Assembly: GCA_026387915.1 (NCBI GenBank) | Contig: JAPLKS010000017.1 | Location: 434,001-498,000, forward strand | Source of the DNA: Gemmatimonadota bacterium | GTDB taxonomy: Bacteria; Gemmatimonadota; Gemmatimonadetes; Gemmatimonadales; Gemmatimonadaceae | Reading direction: 5' to 3' | Length of the DNA: 64,000 nucleotides | Shown here: piece after piece, positions 53,692 to 62,957 of the stretch | Position numbering within the stretch: position 1 is the first letter of the stretch | How the letters are laid out: each line of letters starts with the position of its first letter | Made by a program: the position numbers and the translations under genes | Notes under the pieces: generated by a model | Database searches by the model: none | What the model was told of the DNA's origin: nothing | Seen by the model: the letters and a program-made list of their open reading frames with translations, nothing else

Positions 53692-55155
53692 TCAACTTCC
53701 GGCGGTAGGCGGAGCGGAGGGCGGTGTTCCCTCGGGGGCGGACGGAGGGGCGCCGCCGTCACGGCTGCGGCGGCCGCCACGGCGTCCGCGCCGGCGACGG
53801 CGGTGCTGGGCGGCTTCGTCGCCAGCACCTGCGCCGCTGCCGGCATCGGCACTCACTTCATCCGGTGCGGGCGTCGATGGCGCGTTTGGGACGGGGCGAG
53901 GCGGGCGCTCGTTTTGCGAACGGTTGGGACGCTCCGGACGACCCTGCTGCGGGCGCTCGCCGCGTGGCTGTTGCGGGCGATCGGCGCGTGTTTGTTGCGA
54001 CCGATCGGGGCGCGGCTCGTGCGTCCGTTCCGTGCGCGGCTCCTGCGTCCGTTCCGTGCGTGGCGGCTTGGCTCGCTCCGGCCGTGACTGCGGCGGACGT
54101 TCGGCGCCGCCTTGCTGCGGCCCCTCTGGGCGGGACCGCGTACGCTCGGGCTGTGCCGGTCGCTCGGGCCGTTGCTGTTGACGCTGCTGGTGCTCGCGTT
54201 GTTTTTCGTGCGACGAGCGCTGCGGCGTCGATGGCTTGTCCACCATCACGCGTCGCTCGGCGGTGTCGTCCATGTTGTCGTCGTCACCATCCTCCGCCAC
54301 ATCGGCGGCGGGGGCGGTGTATTCGCCGCCCAGCTCACGGTTCAGAATTTCGAGCGCGAGAATGCGCGATTCGCCCGTGGGGCCGCGCAAGGTGACCTGT
54401 TCGCGGAAAATATCGTTGGAGACGACTTTTTCCTCGCCGAGGAGCGTGACGAGGATCTTGCCTTCCTTGGGGAAGCGCTTGCGTTGCTGCACGTAGAACT
54501 CGTGCTCGTAGCGCAAGCAACACATGAGGCGTCCGCACGAACCCGAGATCTGTGCCGGGTTGAGCGTGGAGAGCCGCTGGTCTTTGGCGATGCTCGATTT
54601 AACGGGGCGCAGGTCGGGGAGCCAACTGGCGCTGCAGAGCTGGCGCCCGCAGCGGCCGACGCCGTCGAGACGCCGCGCTTCGTCGCGGACGCCAATGTGC
54701 CACATCTGCACGCGCGTGCTGAGTTCCGTCTCAAGTTGCCGGACGAGATTACGGAAGTCGATACGCGCGTCGGCGGTGAAGTAGATCGTCAGCCGTCGGC
54801 GGTCGAGCTGCCACTCGGTGTCCGTAATCTTCATGTCGAGCTTTTGCGCGCGTGTTTTTTCGATCGCACGTTTGCGCACGGCGTCTTCGTCTTCGCGCAA
54901 CAGGCGGGCGCGTTCAATCTCCTCGCCGTTGGCGAGGCGCACGGCGGTGCGGAGTGGCCCCGTCGCTTCTTTGCCGTGCGTGGTGCCGGCCTTCCGTCGC
55001 GTGGCGAGTTCGCCGGTGGCGTGCACGCGGCCGAAGTCTTCGCCACGGTCGGTTTCGACGATAATCCCGGCTTTCTCAGCGGGGGCTTCGTCAAACGGCC
55101 AGTGGAAGAATTCCCGCCGGTTGCCCTTGAAGGACACTTCAATCAGTTGCGTCAT
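53692..55155 (-). CDS. ricT: PSP1/RicT-like protein with long disordered Arg/Pro/Gln/Glu tail
   Basis: A 487-residue protein. Residues 1-285 are a PSP1 (YaaT/RicT) domain (SFKGNRREFFHWPFDEAPAE, TIYFTADARIDFRNLVRQLE) with two conserved cysteine clusters, GRCGRQLCSASWLPD and SGSCGRLMCCLRYE, which in the Ric complex of Bacillus bind an iron-sulfur cluster. In Bacillus RicT acts in RNA processing together with RNase Y. Residues about 300-487 are a disordered tail of repeated RPERP, RTERT and QQRQQQ units ending in RRRRRGRRGGRRSRDGG, much like the RNA-binding scaffold tail of RNase E. It lies between accA and metG in a tight operon. Confidence 0.88.
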   Translation of the reverse strand: MTQLIEVSFKGNRREFFHWPFDEAPAEKAGIIVETDRGEDFGRVHATGELATRRKAGTTHGKEATGPLRTAVRLANGEEIERARLLREDEDAVRKRAIEKTRAQKLDMKITDTEWQLDRRRLTIYFTADARIDFRNLVRQLETELSTRVQMWHIGVRDEARRLDGVGRCGRQLCSASWLPDLRPVKSSIAKDQRLSTLNPAQISGSCGRLMCCLRYEHEFYVQQRKRFPKEGKILVTLLGEEKVVSNDIFREQVTLRGPTGESRILALEILNRELGGEYTAPAADVAEDGDDDNMDDTAERRVMVDKPSTPQRSSHEKQREHQQRQQQRPERPAQPERTRSRPEGPQQGGAERPPQSRPERAKPPRTERTQEPRTERTHEPRPDRSQQTRADRPQQPRGERPQQGRPERPNRSQNERPPRPVPNAPSTPAPDEVSADAGSGAGAGDEAAQHRRRRRGRRGGRRSRDGGAPPSAPEGTPPSAPPTAGS

Positions 55156-55174
55156 CGGATACGGCTAAAAGGGC

Positions 55175-56140
55175 TTACTCGACGTACTGACCGATGCGCA
55201 AGAACTTCTCGCGACGTCGGCGTACGAGTTTGTCGGGCTTGAGGCGACGCAGTTCGTCGAGATTCCGGATGAGCGCGTCGCGCACAGCATTGGCGGTGGC
55301 GTTGTGATCGGCGTGCGCGCCGCCCACGGGTTCTGGAATCACTTCGTCCACGACGCGCAGTTCCATAAGGTCGGGGGCGGTGATCTTGAGCGCGCTCGCG
55401 GCACGCTCACGATTTTCCACGCTCTTGCCGTCCTTCCACAAGATGGCCGCGCATCCTTCGACGGTGATCACCGAATAGATGGCGTTTTGCAGCATGAGCA
55501 CGCGGTCGGCCACACCAAGCGCGAGTGCGCCACCGGAGCCGCCTTCGCCGATGACCGTCGCAACGATGGGTACCGTGAGCCGACTCATCTCGAACAAATT
55601 GCGCGCGATGGCTTCGCTCTGGCCCCGTTCTTCGGCGCCGAGTCCGCTCCAGGCGCCCATGCAGTCGATGAACGTGATGACGGGGACGTGAAATTTCTCG
55701 GCGAGCTTCATCAGGCGGAGTGCCTTGCGGTACCCCTCGGGATGCGGCATGCCGAAGTTGCGGTAGATGTTTTCCTTGGCGTCGCGGCCGCGCTGATGGC
55801 CGATGACCATCACGGTCTCGGAGTCGAGGCGCGCGAATCCGCCGACGATAGCCGCGTCCTCCCGGAACGCGCGATCACCGTGCAGTTCGATCCAGTCGCT
55901 GAAGGCGAGTCGCAGGTAGTCGAGCGTGAAAGGCCGACGCGGACTCCGTGCCACCTGCACGCGCTGAATGGGCGTGAGGTTCTCGTAAATCTCTGCGCGC
56001 AGCTCGTCGATCTTTTTGGTGAGCGAGGCGACTTCTTCGTCGGTCGAGACGCCGCGTTCTTCGGCGACGCGCCGCAGTTCTTCGATCTGCCGTTCGACTT
56101 CGGCAATCGGTTTTTCGAACTCAAGGGCGGATGTACCCAT
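55175..56140 (-). CDS. accA: Acetyl-CoA carboxylase carboxyltransferase subunit alpha
   Basis: A 321-residue AccA, which with AccD transfers CO2 from biotin to acetyl-CoA in the first step of fatty-acid synthesis. The ATG at 56140 follows GAGGAAG and gives the family start (ALEFEKPIAEVERQIEELRR). Conserved blocks include GHQRGRDAKENIYRNFGMPH, RLMKLAEKFHVPVITFIDC and GEGGSGGALALGVADRVLML. Length is standard. The frame is open upstream into dnaE but without relation to it. accD is not in this window. It begins 2 bp after dnaE. Confidence 0.97.
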   Translation of the reverse strand: MGTSALEFEKPIAEVERQIEELRRVAEERGVSTDEEVASLTKKIDELRAEIYENLTPIQRVQVARSPRRPFTLDYLRLAFSDWIELHGDRAFREDAAIVGGFARLDSETVMVIGHQRGRDAKENIYRNFGMPHPEGYRKALRLMKLAEKFHVPVITFIDCMGAWSGLGAEERGQSEAIARNLFEMSRLTVPIVATVIGEGGSGGALALGVADRVLMLQNAIYSVITVEGCAAILWKDGKSVENRERAASALKITAPDLMELRVVDEVIPEPVGGAHADHNATANAVRDALIRNLDELRRLKPDKLVRRRREKFLRIGQYVE

Positions 56141-56142
56141 GA

Positions 56143-59100
56143 TCAGCTTCCTCGGACGAGGCGAACGCGTTCCGGCCCGAGGAGCGCGCGCAGCTCCAAG
56201 AGGGTGGCGGAGGCGGGGGAGAGTTTGACGGAGGCAGAACGCCAGCGGGCTTGAGAGCCGTCGGCGCCAGACCATTGCACTTCGAGTGGCGCGGAGCCGG
56301 GGTGTGCGTCGGCGACGGCGCGAACATCCTGCATAACACTCGGCGTCCAGCCCGAGTCGGGGCCGAGCTCCAGGCTCACGGAGAGTTGACCCTGCGTCCG
56401 CAGTTCGGCCAGACGCGTAATGCCGTCGACGATGAACGTGGGGTTGTCCACGCCTTGATCGCGCTTGGAATAGCCGCCCTTGATGAGGACGGGAACGTCG
56501 GCCTGCACGCGGTCGCCGATGGCGGCCCACGCTTCGGGAAAGACCAGCACTTCGCCGGAGCCCGAAAAGTCTTCGACCGTGAGGCGCGCGAACTCGTTGC
56601 CGCTCTTCTTTGAGAACTGGCGGCGCACGGTGGTCACCACAACAGCGATGGTGATCGCCTGATCGGTCCACTCGCCGAGTTTGGCCACGGTGTGTGTGGC
56701 CAGTAGTTCGCACTCGGCGCGGAACGGCTCCAGCGGATGGCCCGAGATGTAGAAGCCGAGGATTTCTTTTTCTTTGGTGAGCCGTTCGTGCTCGCTGAGC
56801 GGCTGCAAGTTGGGGAGCACGGGACGAAGCGGCGGCGCGTTTTCTGGGCCGGCGTTTTCGCCAAAGAGCGAGCCCTGCCCAGTGGCGTGTTCCGCCTGCG
56901 AGAGCGAGGCGTGCTGCATGGCTCCGTCGAGTGCCGCGGCATACTGGGCGCGGTGTCCGCCGAGTCCGTCGAGTGCACCGGCGTACAGGAGCGCTTCGAA
57001 GACGCGTTTGTTGCAGACGCGCAGGTCCACCTTCTCGGCGCAATCGTAGAGCGTGGTGAAGGGCGAGGCGGTGCGAGCGGTGATGATGGAATCGATGGCG
57101 GAGCGGCCCACGTTGCGCACCGCGCCAAGGCCGAAGCGAATACGCTTGTCTTCGAGGACGGTGAACTTGTAGTTGCTCTCGTTGACGTCGGGCGGAAGTA
57201 TGTCGATGCCGAGGTCGCGGGCTTCGCTGATGTACTTCACCACCGAGTCGGTGTCGCCGATGCACGCCGAGAGCAGTGCGGCCATGAACTCGGCCGGGAA
57301 GTGCGCCTTGAGGTACGCGGTGTGGTACGAGAGCACCGAGTACGCCACCGAGTGCGACTTATTGAAACCGTAACGGCCGAACGTTTCGATTTGCGCGGCG
57401 ATTTCGGAAATAATTTTTTTGTCGAAGCCTTTCTCGACCGCCTTTGTTTCGAACTTGCCCAGTTCCTTCTTGATGAGCTCGGCGTCTTTTTTGCCGACGG
57501 CTTTACGGAGCACGTCGGCTTCGGCGAGCGAAATGCCCGCCAGCCGCTGTGCAATACGCATCACCTGTTCTTGATAGGTGATGACGCCGTAGGTGGGCTT
57601 GAGGATTTCCTCGAGCTCGGGGAGCTGATACGAGACCGGCTCTTCACCCTTCTTGCGGCGGATGTACGTCTTGTGCATCCCCGCGTCGAGCGGGCCTGGG
57701 CGCATGAGCGCGTTGCAGGCCACGAGATCGTCAAACGAGTCGGCGCGCATGGAGCGCACCATGTCGGTGGCGAGCGGGGATTCAAACTGGAACACGCCGG
57801 CGGTGCGACCCGCGCGCAGCATGCGGAAGGTGGCGTCGTCGTCGAGCGGGAGGGTGTCGAGATTGGGGACGTCGCGGCCGCGCGCTTTGATGGCCACGAG
57901 GGTGTCGTGGATGATCGTGAGCGTGGTGAGGCCGAGGAAGTCCATCTTGAGCATCCCGGCCTTCTCGAGCGCGTTCATGTCGTACTGCGTGACGACGACG
58001 CGCTCATCGCCGCCGGAGCCCGATCCTTTCGAGTCCGCCGTGCAAATGGGGACGTACTCGTCGAGCGGACCTGGCGCGATGACAATGCCTGCGGCGTGCA
58101 CGCCCGCGTGGCGGGAGAGCCCTTCGAGCGCGATGGCGAAGTCGAGGAGTTGCTGATGCCGTTCGTCCGTTTCGTACAGCTTGCGGACGTCCGGCACTTT
58201 CTCGATCGCTTCCTTGACCGTCAGCGAGAAGTTCGGGGCGTTGGGAATGAGCTTGGCAATCGCGTCGGTTTCGGAGGGCGAGAAGCCGAGCACGCGGCCC
58301 ACGTCCTTGATGGCGGCGCGGGACTTGAGCGTACCGAACGTGATGATCTGCCCCACGCAGTCGCGGCCGTACTTGTCGCGCACATACTCGATGACTTCGC
58401 CGCGACGCTCTTCGCAGAAATCCACGTCGATGTCGGGCATCGACACGCGTTCGGGATTCAGGAAGCGTTCGAAGAGCAGGTCGAACTTGAGCGGGCAGAC
58501 GTCGGTGATGCGCGTGGCGTATGCGACGATAGAGCCAGCGGCAGAACCGCGCCCCGGTCCGACGGGGATTCCCTTGTCGCGCGCGGCCTGAATAAAGTCG
58601 GCGACAATCAGGAAGTAGCCCGCGTAGCCCGTCTTGGTGATGACGCCCAGTTCGAACTCGAGCCGTTCCACGACGTGCGCGGGCAGTGGCGAGCCGTAGC
58701 GCACCTTCGCGCCGTCGGTGGCGAGCTTCACGAGCAGGGCGTTCTCGGTTTTGACGCCCTTGGGAAGGGGGAAGGACGGGACGTAGTACTTTTTTTCGAA
58801 CGAGAAGCCGGCTTCGTCGGCAATCTTGAGTGTGTTTTCGAGAACGTCAGGGCGGTCGTTGAAATGCGCGCGAATTTCCGGCGCGGACTTGAAGTAGAGC
58901 CCGCGGTCGTACTTCATGCGGTTTTCGTCGAGCCGGTCTTTCTTGAGCCCAATGCAGAGCAGCACGTCGTGCGAGTCGTGGTCTTCTTCGCGCAGAAAGT
59001 GCGAGTCGTTGGTGGCCACCACGGGGAGGCTGAGCGACGACGCGAGCTTGAACACTTGACTGTTCAGCTTGCGCTGTTCGCCGGCGTCGTGGGCCTGTAC

Positions 59101-59622
59101 CTCGAGGTAGTACCGGTCCTTGAAGACGTCGGCGTACCACTCGGCGGTCTTGCGCGCTTCTTCCGCCCGGTCGCCGAGGAGGTGGACGGCGACTTCGCCA
59201 GCCATGCAGGCGCTGGAGACGATGATCCCTTCGTTGTAGCGCTCGAGCAACTCGCGGTCGACCCGAGGCTTGCCATAAAAGCCCTCGGTGTAGGCGAGGG
59301 AGGAAAGCTTGACGAGGTTCCGGTAGCCCGTGAGGTCGCGGGCGAGCAGAACGAGGTGATAATATGAACGTTCCGTGGGGGTGGCTCGGCCGCGTTGGCG
59401 GCGATCACCCGGGGCGACATAGGCCTCCATGCCCAGGATGGCTTTGAGCCCCTGCTTTTTGGCCTTCTCTTGGAACTCCCAGGCCGCGTGCAGGTTACCG
59501 TGATCGGTAATCGCGAGCGCCGGCTGCTCGAACTCGATGGCCCTGGTGATCAGGTCATCGATGCGGTTCGCGCCGTCGAGTAGGGAATACTCGGAGTGGC
59601 AATGGAGATGGACGAAGGACAT
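56143..59622 (-). CDS. dnaE: DNA polymerase III subunit alpha
   Basis: The 1159-residue replicative polymerase of the DnaE1 type. The PHP domain starts at once (FVHLHCHSEYSLLDG, AITDHGNLHAAWEF, VVATNDSHFLREED) with its metal-binding His/Asp residues intact, so PHP proofreading is possible. The polymerase active site is MPDIDVDF (395-402), preceded by GPGRGSAAGSIVAY. Then come FGRYGFNKSHSVAYSVLSYH, an HhH region, an OB domain (AITIAVVVTTVRRQFSKKSG) and a C-terminal tail. It begins the dnaE-accA-ricT-metG operon. The large plus-strand open frame across it is antisense. Confidence 0.97.
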   Translation of the reverse strand: MSFVHLHCHSEYSLLDGANRIDDLITRAIEFEQPALAITDHGNLHAAWEFQEKAKKQGLKAILGMEAYVAPGDRRQRGRATPTERSYYHLVLLARDLTGYRNLVKLSSLAYTEGFYGKPRVDRELLERYNEGIIVSSACMAGEVAVHLLGDRAEEARKTAEWYADVFKDRYYLEVQAHDAGEQRKLNSQVFKLASSLSLPVVATNDSHFLREEDHDSHDVLLCIGLKKDRLDENRMKYDRGLYFKSAPEIRAHFNDRPDVLENTLKIADEAGFSFEKKYYVPSFPLPKGVKTENALLVKLATDGAKVRYGSPLPAHVVERLEFELGVITKTGYAGYFLIVADFIQAARDKGIPVGPGRGSAAGSIVAYATRITDVCPLKFDLLFERFLNPERVSMPDIDVDFCEERRGEVIEYVRDKYGRDCVGQIITFGTLKSRAAIKDVGRVLGFSPSETDAIAKLIPNAPNFSLTVKEAIEKVPDVRKLYETDERHQQLLDFAIALEGLSRHAGVHAAGIVIAPGPLDEYVPICTADSKGSGSGGDERVVVTQYDMNALEKAGMLKMDFLGLTTLTIIHDTLVAIKARGRDVPNLDTLPLDDDATFRMLRAGRTAGVFQFESPLATDMVRSMRADSFDDLVACNALMRPGPLDAGMHKTYIRRKKGEEPVSYQLPELEEILKPTYGVITYQEQVMRIAQRLAGISLAEADVLRKAVGKKDAELIKKELGKFETKAVEKGFDKKIISEIAAQIETFGRYGFNKSHSVAYSVLSYHTAYLKAHFPAEFMAALLSACIGDTDSVVKYISEARDLGIDILPPDVNESNYKFTVLEDKRIRFGLGAVRNVGRSAIDSIITARTASPFTTLYDCAEKVDLRVCNKRVFEALLYAGALDGLGGHRAQYAAALDGAMQHASLSQAEHATGQGSLFGENAGPENAPPLRPVLPNLQPLSEHERLTKEKEILGFYISGHPLEPFRAECELLATHTVAKLGEWTDQAITIAVVVTTVRRQFSKKSGNEFARLTVEDFSGSGEVLVFPEAWAAIGDRVQADVPVLIKGGYSKRDQGVDNPTFIVDGITRLAELRTQGQLSVSLELGPDSGWTPSVMQDVRAVADAHPGSAPLEVQWSGADGSQARWRSASVKLSPASATLLELRALLGPERVRLVRGS

Positions 59623-59694
59623 TGAACCAACAAAGTTAGCCCGGCGAGCGCCTCGCTGTCAAAGTTATAGATGGGGTGGTATTGAATAGCTAAT

Positions 59695-61962
59695 ATGTTG
59701 TATAGCAACGAGTTAGCCAGTATTGGCAAGATATCCCGGCATTGCCGGAGTGGCGGCGCCCGGTTGGCGCTCGCTTTGGCGTGCGCTGTGGGGGGGCTGG
59801 GATGCCGGACGGATCGGATTTCGGTGCCTACGTCGGCGGCCTATTCGATCACCGTTGTAAGCGGCGACAACCAGCGCGCGCCCGCCGGATCGGTGCTTTC
59901 TGAGGCGCTGACCGTGCGGGTGGTCGATGCGGATGGCGCGCCGGCGAAGGGGACGCGCGTGGTGTTCCGCGTGGTTCGCGGTGCGGCGGGCGGGTCGGCA
60001 CTGGTGGACAGTGTGAGTTTGGCGGGAGTGGACGGTGCGGCGTCGGTACGCTTGCAGGTGGGAAGCACGAGCGACACCACGCTGGTCACGGCATTTGTGT
60101 GGCCGCTGATTTCGCATGCGGTGACGATGCGCGCGATTGCGACGGCGGCGCCGGTGCTGGCCACGGCGCCCACCGCGATTGCTGCGAACGATACGATCAC
60201 GCTTCGAGGGCGTGGCTTGGCGATCAGTGGCGCTACGCCGACGGTGTTATTCGGCTCGGAGCGCGCGAATGCGCTGGTCGCCAGTGGCGACACGTTGCTG
60301 CGGGTGATCGTGCCGCCCTGTTTGGCGTCTGGGCCCGTGGCGCTTCGCGTGTCGTGGGGGAACGTGACGACGAATGCGCTCTCGGCCACGTATGTCGGGG
60401 CGTCCGTGTCGGTGGCGCTTGCGCCGTATCAGGCGATGCGCGTTCCAGGGGCGGAGTTGGCGAGTTGTCTGCGGTTGCCGGCCAATGCCACGTATCTCGT
60501 GGTGCCGCAGTTTGCGTCAATCGGGTCGGGGGATTCGCTCGTGGCGTGGCGGCTTGGATCGACGCCGTCGGCGAGCGGCGCCGACGTGCGCTCCAGTGCG
60601 ATGCTGAGCGTACCGACGAATAGGGTCCAGCAGCAGTTTGACGCATTTCTGCGAGCTCGTGAGCGGCAGATCGCGCCGCAGGCGGCCGCGGAGGCCGCGA
60701 TGCGGCGGGCGCAGGGCGTGTCGTTCCAGACGGTGGCAGCGGTGCCGCCGGCGGTGCGGTCGTTTCGCGTGGTGGCGGCGCTCGATGGGTCGCGCTTTGC
60801 CGATGTGGGCGCCCGTCTTCGGTACGCGGGAACGCACCTTTGGGTGTACACCGATACCACCGAGCGCGCGTTCTCAGATGCAGAATACCGGTCGCTCGGT
60901 GTGCTGATCGACAAAGATCTGTATCCGATTGACGGCGCGGCATTCGGCACGGAATCGGACGTGGACAACAACGGGCATGTGATTGTGTTGTTCACCTCAG
61001 TGGTGAACGCGATGGTAGACCGCGCGGACTGTGGGCAAAAAGGGTTCGTCACGGGATTCTTTTTTGGGAATGACCTTCTGCCGTCGAGCGCGAACTCCAA
61101 TAAGGGGGAGATCTACTACTCGATGGTGCCCGATTCCACGGCGCGGTACAGCTGCGAACACACCGGCGCGTATGTGTTGAAAACGGTGCCAAGTACGTTC
61201 GTGCACGAGATGCAGCATATGATTTCGTTCAACCAGCATGTGCTGGCGCGCGGCGGGGAGTCGGAGGTGACCTGGTTGAATGAAGGGCTCAGTCATCTCG
61301 CCGAAGAGTTGGGGGCGCAGCTCTTTGAAGCGCGCTTTCCATACCCCACTGGGCGGACGTCGCCCGAGCAAATATTTCCGGATTCAGCAGGGCCGTTTAT
61401 TACGGCGAATCTCCTCGACGCGTACGTATATCTCTCGTTTCCGCGCGGCCATTCGGTCACGAGTTATATCGACGCGGGCTCGCTGGAAGATCGCGGTGCG
61501 AGTTGGCTCTTTCTGCGCTGGTTGACTGAGCAGAAGGGGGACGGCCTTCTCTCGCGGCTGGTGCAGACGTCAAAGACGGGGATCGGCAATGTGGAGTCCG
61601 CCACGGGCGAGACCTTTGGCGCGATGTTCGGCGATTTCAGCCTCGCGCTTTTCACCGATTCGCTCCCTGGGGTGCCGCGCGCGGCGGTGGCGCCGCGGTA
61701 TCGGTTTGGGCGCCGTAATCTTCGGGCGTTGATGGCGCGTCTGGCGATTGCTGATGGGTTCTCCAATCCATGGCCTTTGCCGCTCTTTGATTTGCGCACC
61801 GGGGGGTCACTCTCGACGGCGATGTTGCCGGGGACGATGACGCACACGCTCTCGCGAGCGTCCACGGCGAGTGCGATCACGTTGCGGTTTTCGCGCCCTG
61901 ATCTTTCGTCGTTCAGTAGCCGAGATGGGGCGCAGGTGAGCATTTTTCGGTTACCTCCATGA
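59695..61962 (+). CDS. M30-like zinc metalloprotease lipoprotein with Ig and IPT domains
   Basis: A 755-residue exported protein. Its N-terminus (ARLALALACAVGGLGC) is a lipoprotein-like signal. Residues about 50-150 form a Big_1-like Ig domain (VSGDNQRAPAGSVLSEALTV, TRVVFRVVRGAAGGS), and about 155-235 an IPT/TIG-like domain (ANDTITLRGRGLAISGATPT). The catalytic domain has FVHEMQHMISF (HEMQH at 504-508) and a downstream NEGLSHLAEE glutamate, the layout of hyicolysin-type M30 peptidases. An upstream DVDNNGHVIVLFTSVVNAMV also fits. The stop overlaps the PorV-like gene by 4 bp. Target unknown. Confidence 0.8.
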   Translation: MLYSNELASIGKISRHCRSGGARLALALACAVGGLGCRTDRISVPTSAAYSITVVSGDNQRAPAGSVLSEALTVRVVDADGAPAKGTRVVFRVVRGAAGGSALVDSVSLAGVDGAASVRLQVGSTSDTTLVTAFVWPLISHAVTMRAIATAAPVLATAPTAIAANDTITLRGRGLAISGATPTVLFGSERANALVASGDTLLRVIVPPCLASGPVALRVSWGNVTTNALSATYVGASVSVALAPYQAMRVPGAELASCLRLPANATYLVVPQFASIGSGDSLVAWRLGSTPSASGADVRSSAMLSVPTNRVQQQFDAFLRARERQIAPQAAAEAAMRRAQGVSFQTVAAVPPAVRSFRVVAALDGSRFADVGARLRYAGTHLWVYTDTTERAFSDAEYRSLGVLIDKDLYPIDGAAFGTESDVDNNGHVIVLFTSVVNAMVDRADCGQKGFVTGFFFGNDLLPSSANSNKGEIYYSMVPDSTARYSCEHTGAYVLKTVPSTFVHEMQHMISFNQHVLARGGESEVTWLNEGLSHLAEELGAQLFEARFPYPTGRTSPEQIFPDSAGPFITANLLDAYVYLSFPRGHSVTSYIDAGSLEDRGASWLFLRWLTEQKGDGLLSRLVQTSKTGIGNVESATGETFGAMFGDFSLALFTDSLPGVPRAAVAPRYRFGRRNLRALMARLAIADGFSNPWPLPLFDLRTGGSLSTAMLPGTMTHTLSRASTASAITLRFSRPDLSSFSSRDGAQVSIFRLPP

Positions 61963-62957
61963 TGACGCGACGGTTGTGCACGCTGATGTCGACGATGGCG
62001 CTGATTACGGCGCACGTTTTGGCGCCCGTTTTGGCGCCTGCGCTGGCGCATGCGCAGGGCGCGTCGCAGGCGGCGGTGTTTCTCACGCTCCCGTCTAGTG
62101 CGCGCGGCCTCGCGCTGGGCGACGGATGGGGCACGGTGGTCGACGGCGGCGATGCGCTCTTTTTTAATCCGGCCCAGCTCTCGCGAGTGCGCGGCGCGGA
62201 TGTGTCCGCGTCGCTGCAGCGCTATGTGATGGGCACAACGCTCGGCGCGGCGAGCGTTGCAACGCCGCTGGGGCGTGGCGTGGTGGCGTTTGGGGTTCGG
62301 TTTGTGGACTATGGATCAACGGACGAAGTGGTGCTTTCGTCCAACGCGACGCCGGAGCAGGGGGTGCCGACTGGCGCACAGGTGACTGCGCAGGACGTGG
62401 CGCTCTCACTCGGCTACGGAGTGGAGTTTGGCGAGGCGATACGTTGGCGTGTGGGAGCGGCGCTCACATGGGCGCAGCAGCATGTGGCGGCGGTGTCGGG
62501 GAGCGCGGTGGCGGCGGACGTCGGCGTAGCGCTCACGACCGCGGCTGGCTGGGATTTCTCGGCGGCGCTACAGAATGCTGGGCCGCGGCTCACGCTCGGG
62601 GCCGTGACGGCGCCGCTGCCGCTCACCTGGCGTGTTGGTGCGGCACTGCCTGCGGTGCGTACCACGCGCGCGACGTTGCGCCCGATAGTTGAAGTACGCC
62701 AGGTGCGCGGCGACGATGTGACCGGTGTGCTCGCCGCGGAAGGAACGTGGCGCGCCTCGGCGCAGGCACCGTTGCTGGCCGCGCGCATTGGGTACGCGCT
62801 GCGCAGCGCGACGAACGACCGCTCACCGCTTTCGTTGGGCGGCGGACTCTCGCTCGGTCGCCTCACAGTGGACTATGCGTACGAAGGTTTTGAGTTGCTT
62901 GGCGGTGCCACGCACCGTGTGGGGCTGCGGTTCGCCGCCGCGCCTCCGGTACGGTGA
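61959..62957 (+). CDS. PorV/PorQ-like outer-membrane beta-barrel
   Basis: A 332-residue exported protein. The signal peptide (ITAHVLAPVLAPALAHAQG) leads into SSARGLALGDGWGTVVDGGD and ALFFNPAQLSRV. This is the family start of PorV/UPF0164 proteins (ARxxxMGGA...D...NPAxL). The rest alternates beta strands to a terminal GLRFAAAP. PorV is a shuttle of the type IX secretion system in Bacteroidota, but PorV-like barrels also occur alone; no other type IX gene is visible. It is coupled by ATGA and GTGA overlaps to proteases on both sides. Confidence 0.78.
   Translation: MMTRRLCTLMSTMALITAHVLAPVLAPALAHAQGASQAAVFLTLPSSARGLALGDGWGTVVDGGDALFFNPAQLSRVRGADVSASLQRYVMGTTLGAASVATPLGRGVVAFGVRFVDYGSTDEVVLSSNATPEQGVPTGAQVTAQDVALSLGYGVEFGEAIRWRVGAALTWAQQHVAAVSGSAVAADVGVALTTAAGWDFSAALQNAGPRLTLGAVTAPLPLTWRVGAALPAVRTTRATLRPIVEVRQVRGDDVTGVLAAEGTWRASAQAPLLAARIGYALRSATNDRSPLSLGGGLSLGRLTVDYAYEGFELLGGATHRVGLRFAAAPPVR

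Noticed and set aside
53691-53852. A 54-residue N-terminal extension of MetG.
   Set aside because: It overlaps the low-complexity tail of the RicT-like gene in another frame. The GTG at 53690 gives the family start.
56141-57265. N-terminal extension of accA to give a 696-residue protein.
   Set aside because: The added part is Arg/His-rich nonsense read out of frame through dnaE. The ATG at 56140 with GAGGAAG gives the normal AccA length.
56737-59367. An 876-codon plus-strand frame.
   Set aside because: Antisense shadow of dnaE; low-complexity Arg/Val/Glu composition and no motif.
61959-62957. Evidence for a full type IX secretion system from the PorV-like gene.
   Set aside because: Only the PorV-like barrel is present; no PorU, gliding/translocon genes or clear C-terminal sorting domains were seen in the window.
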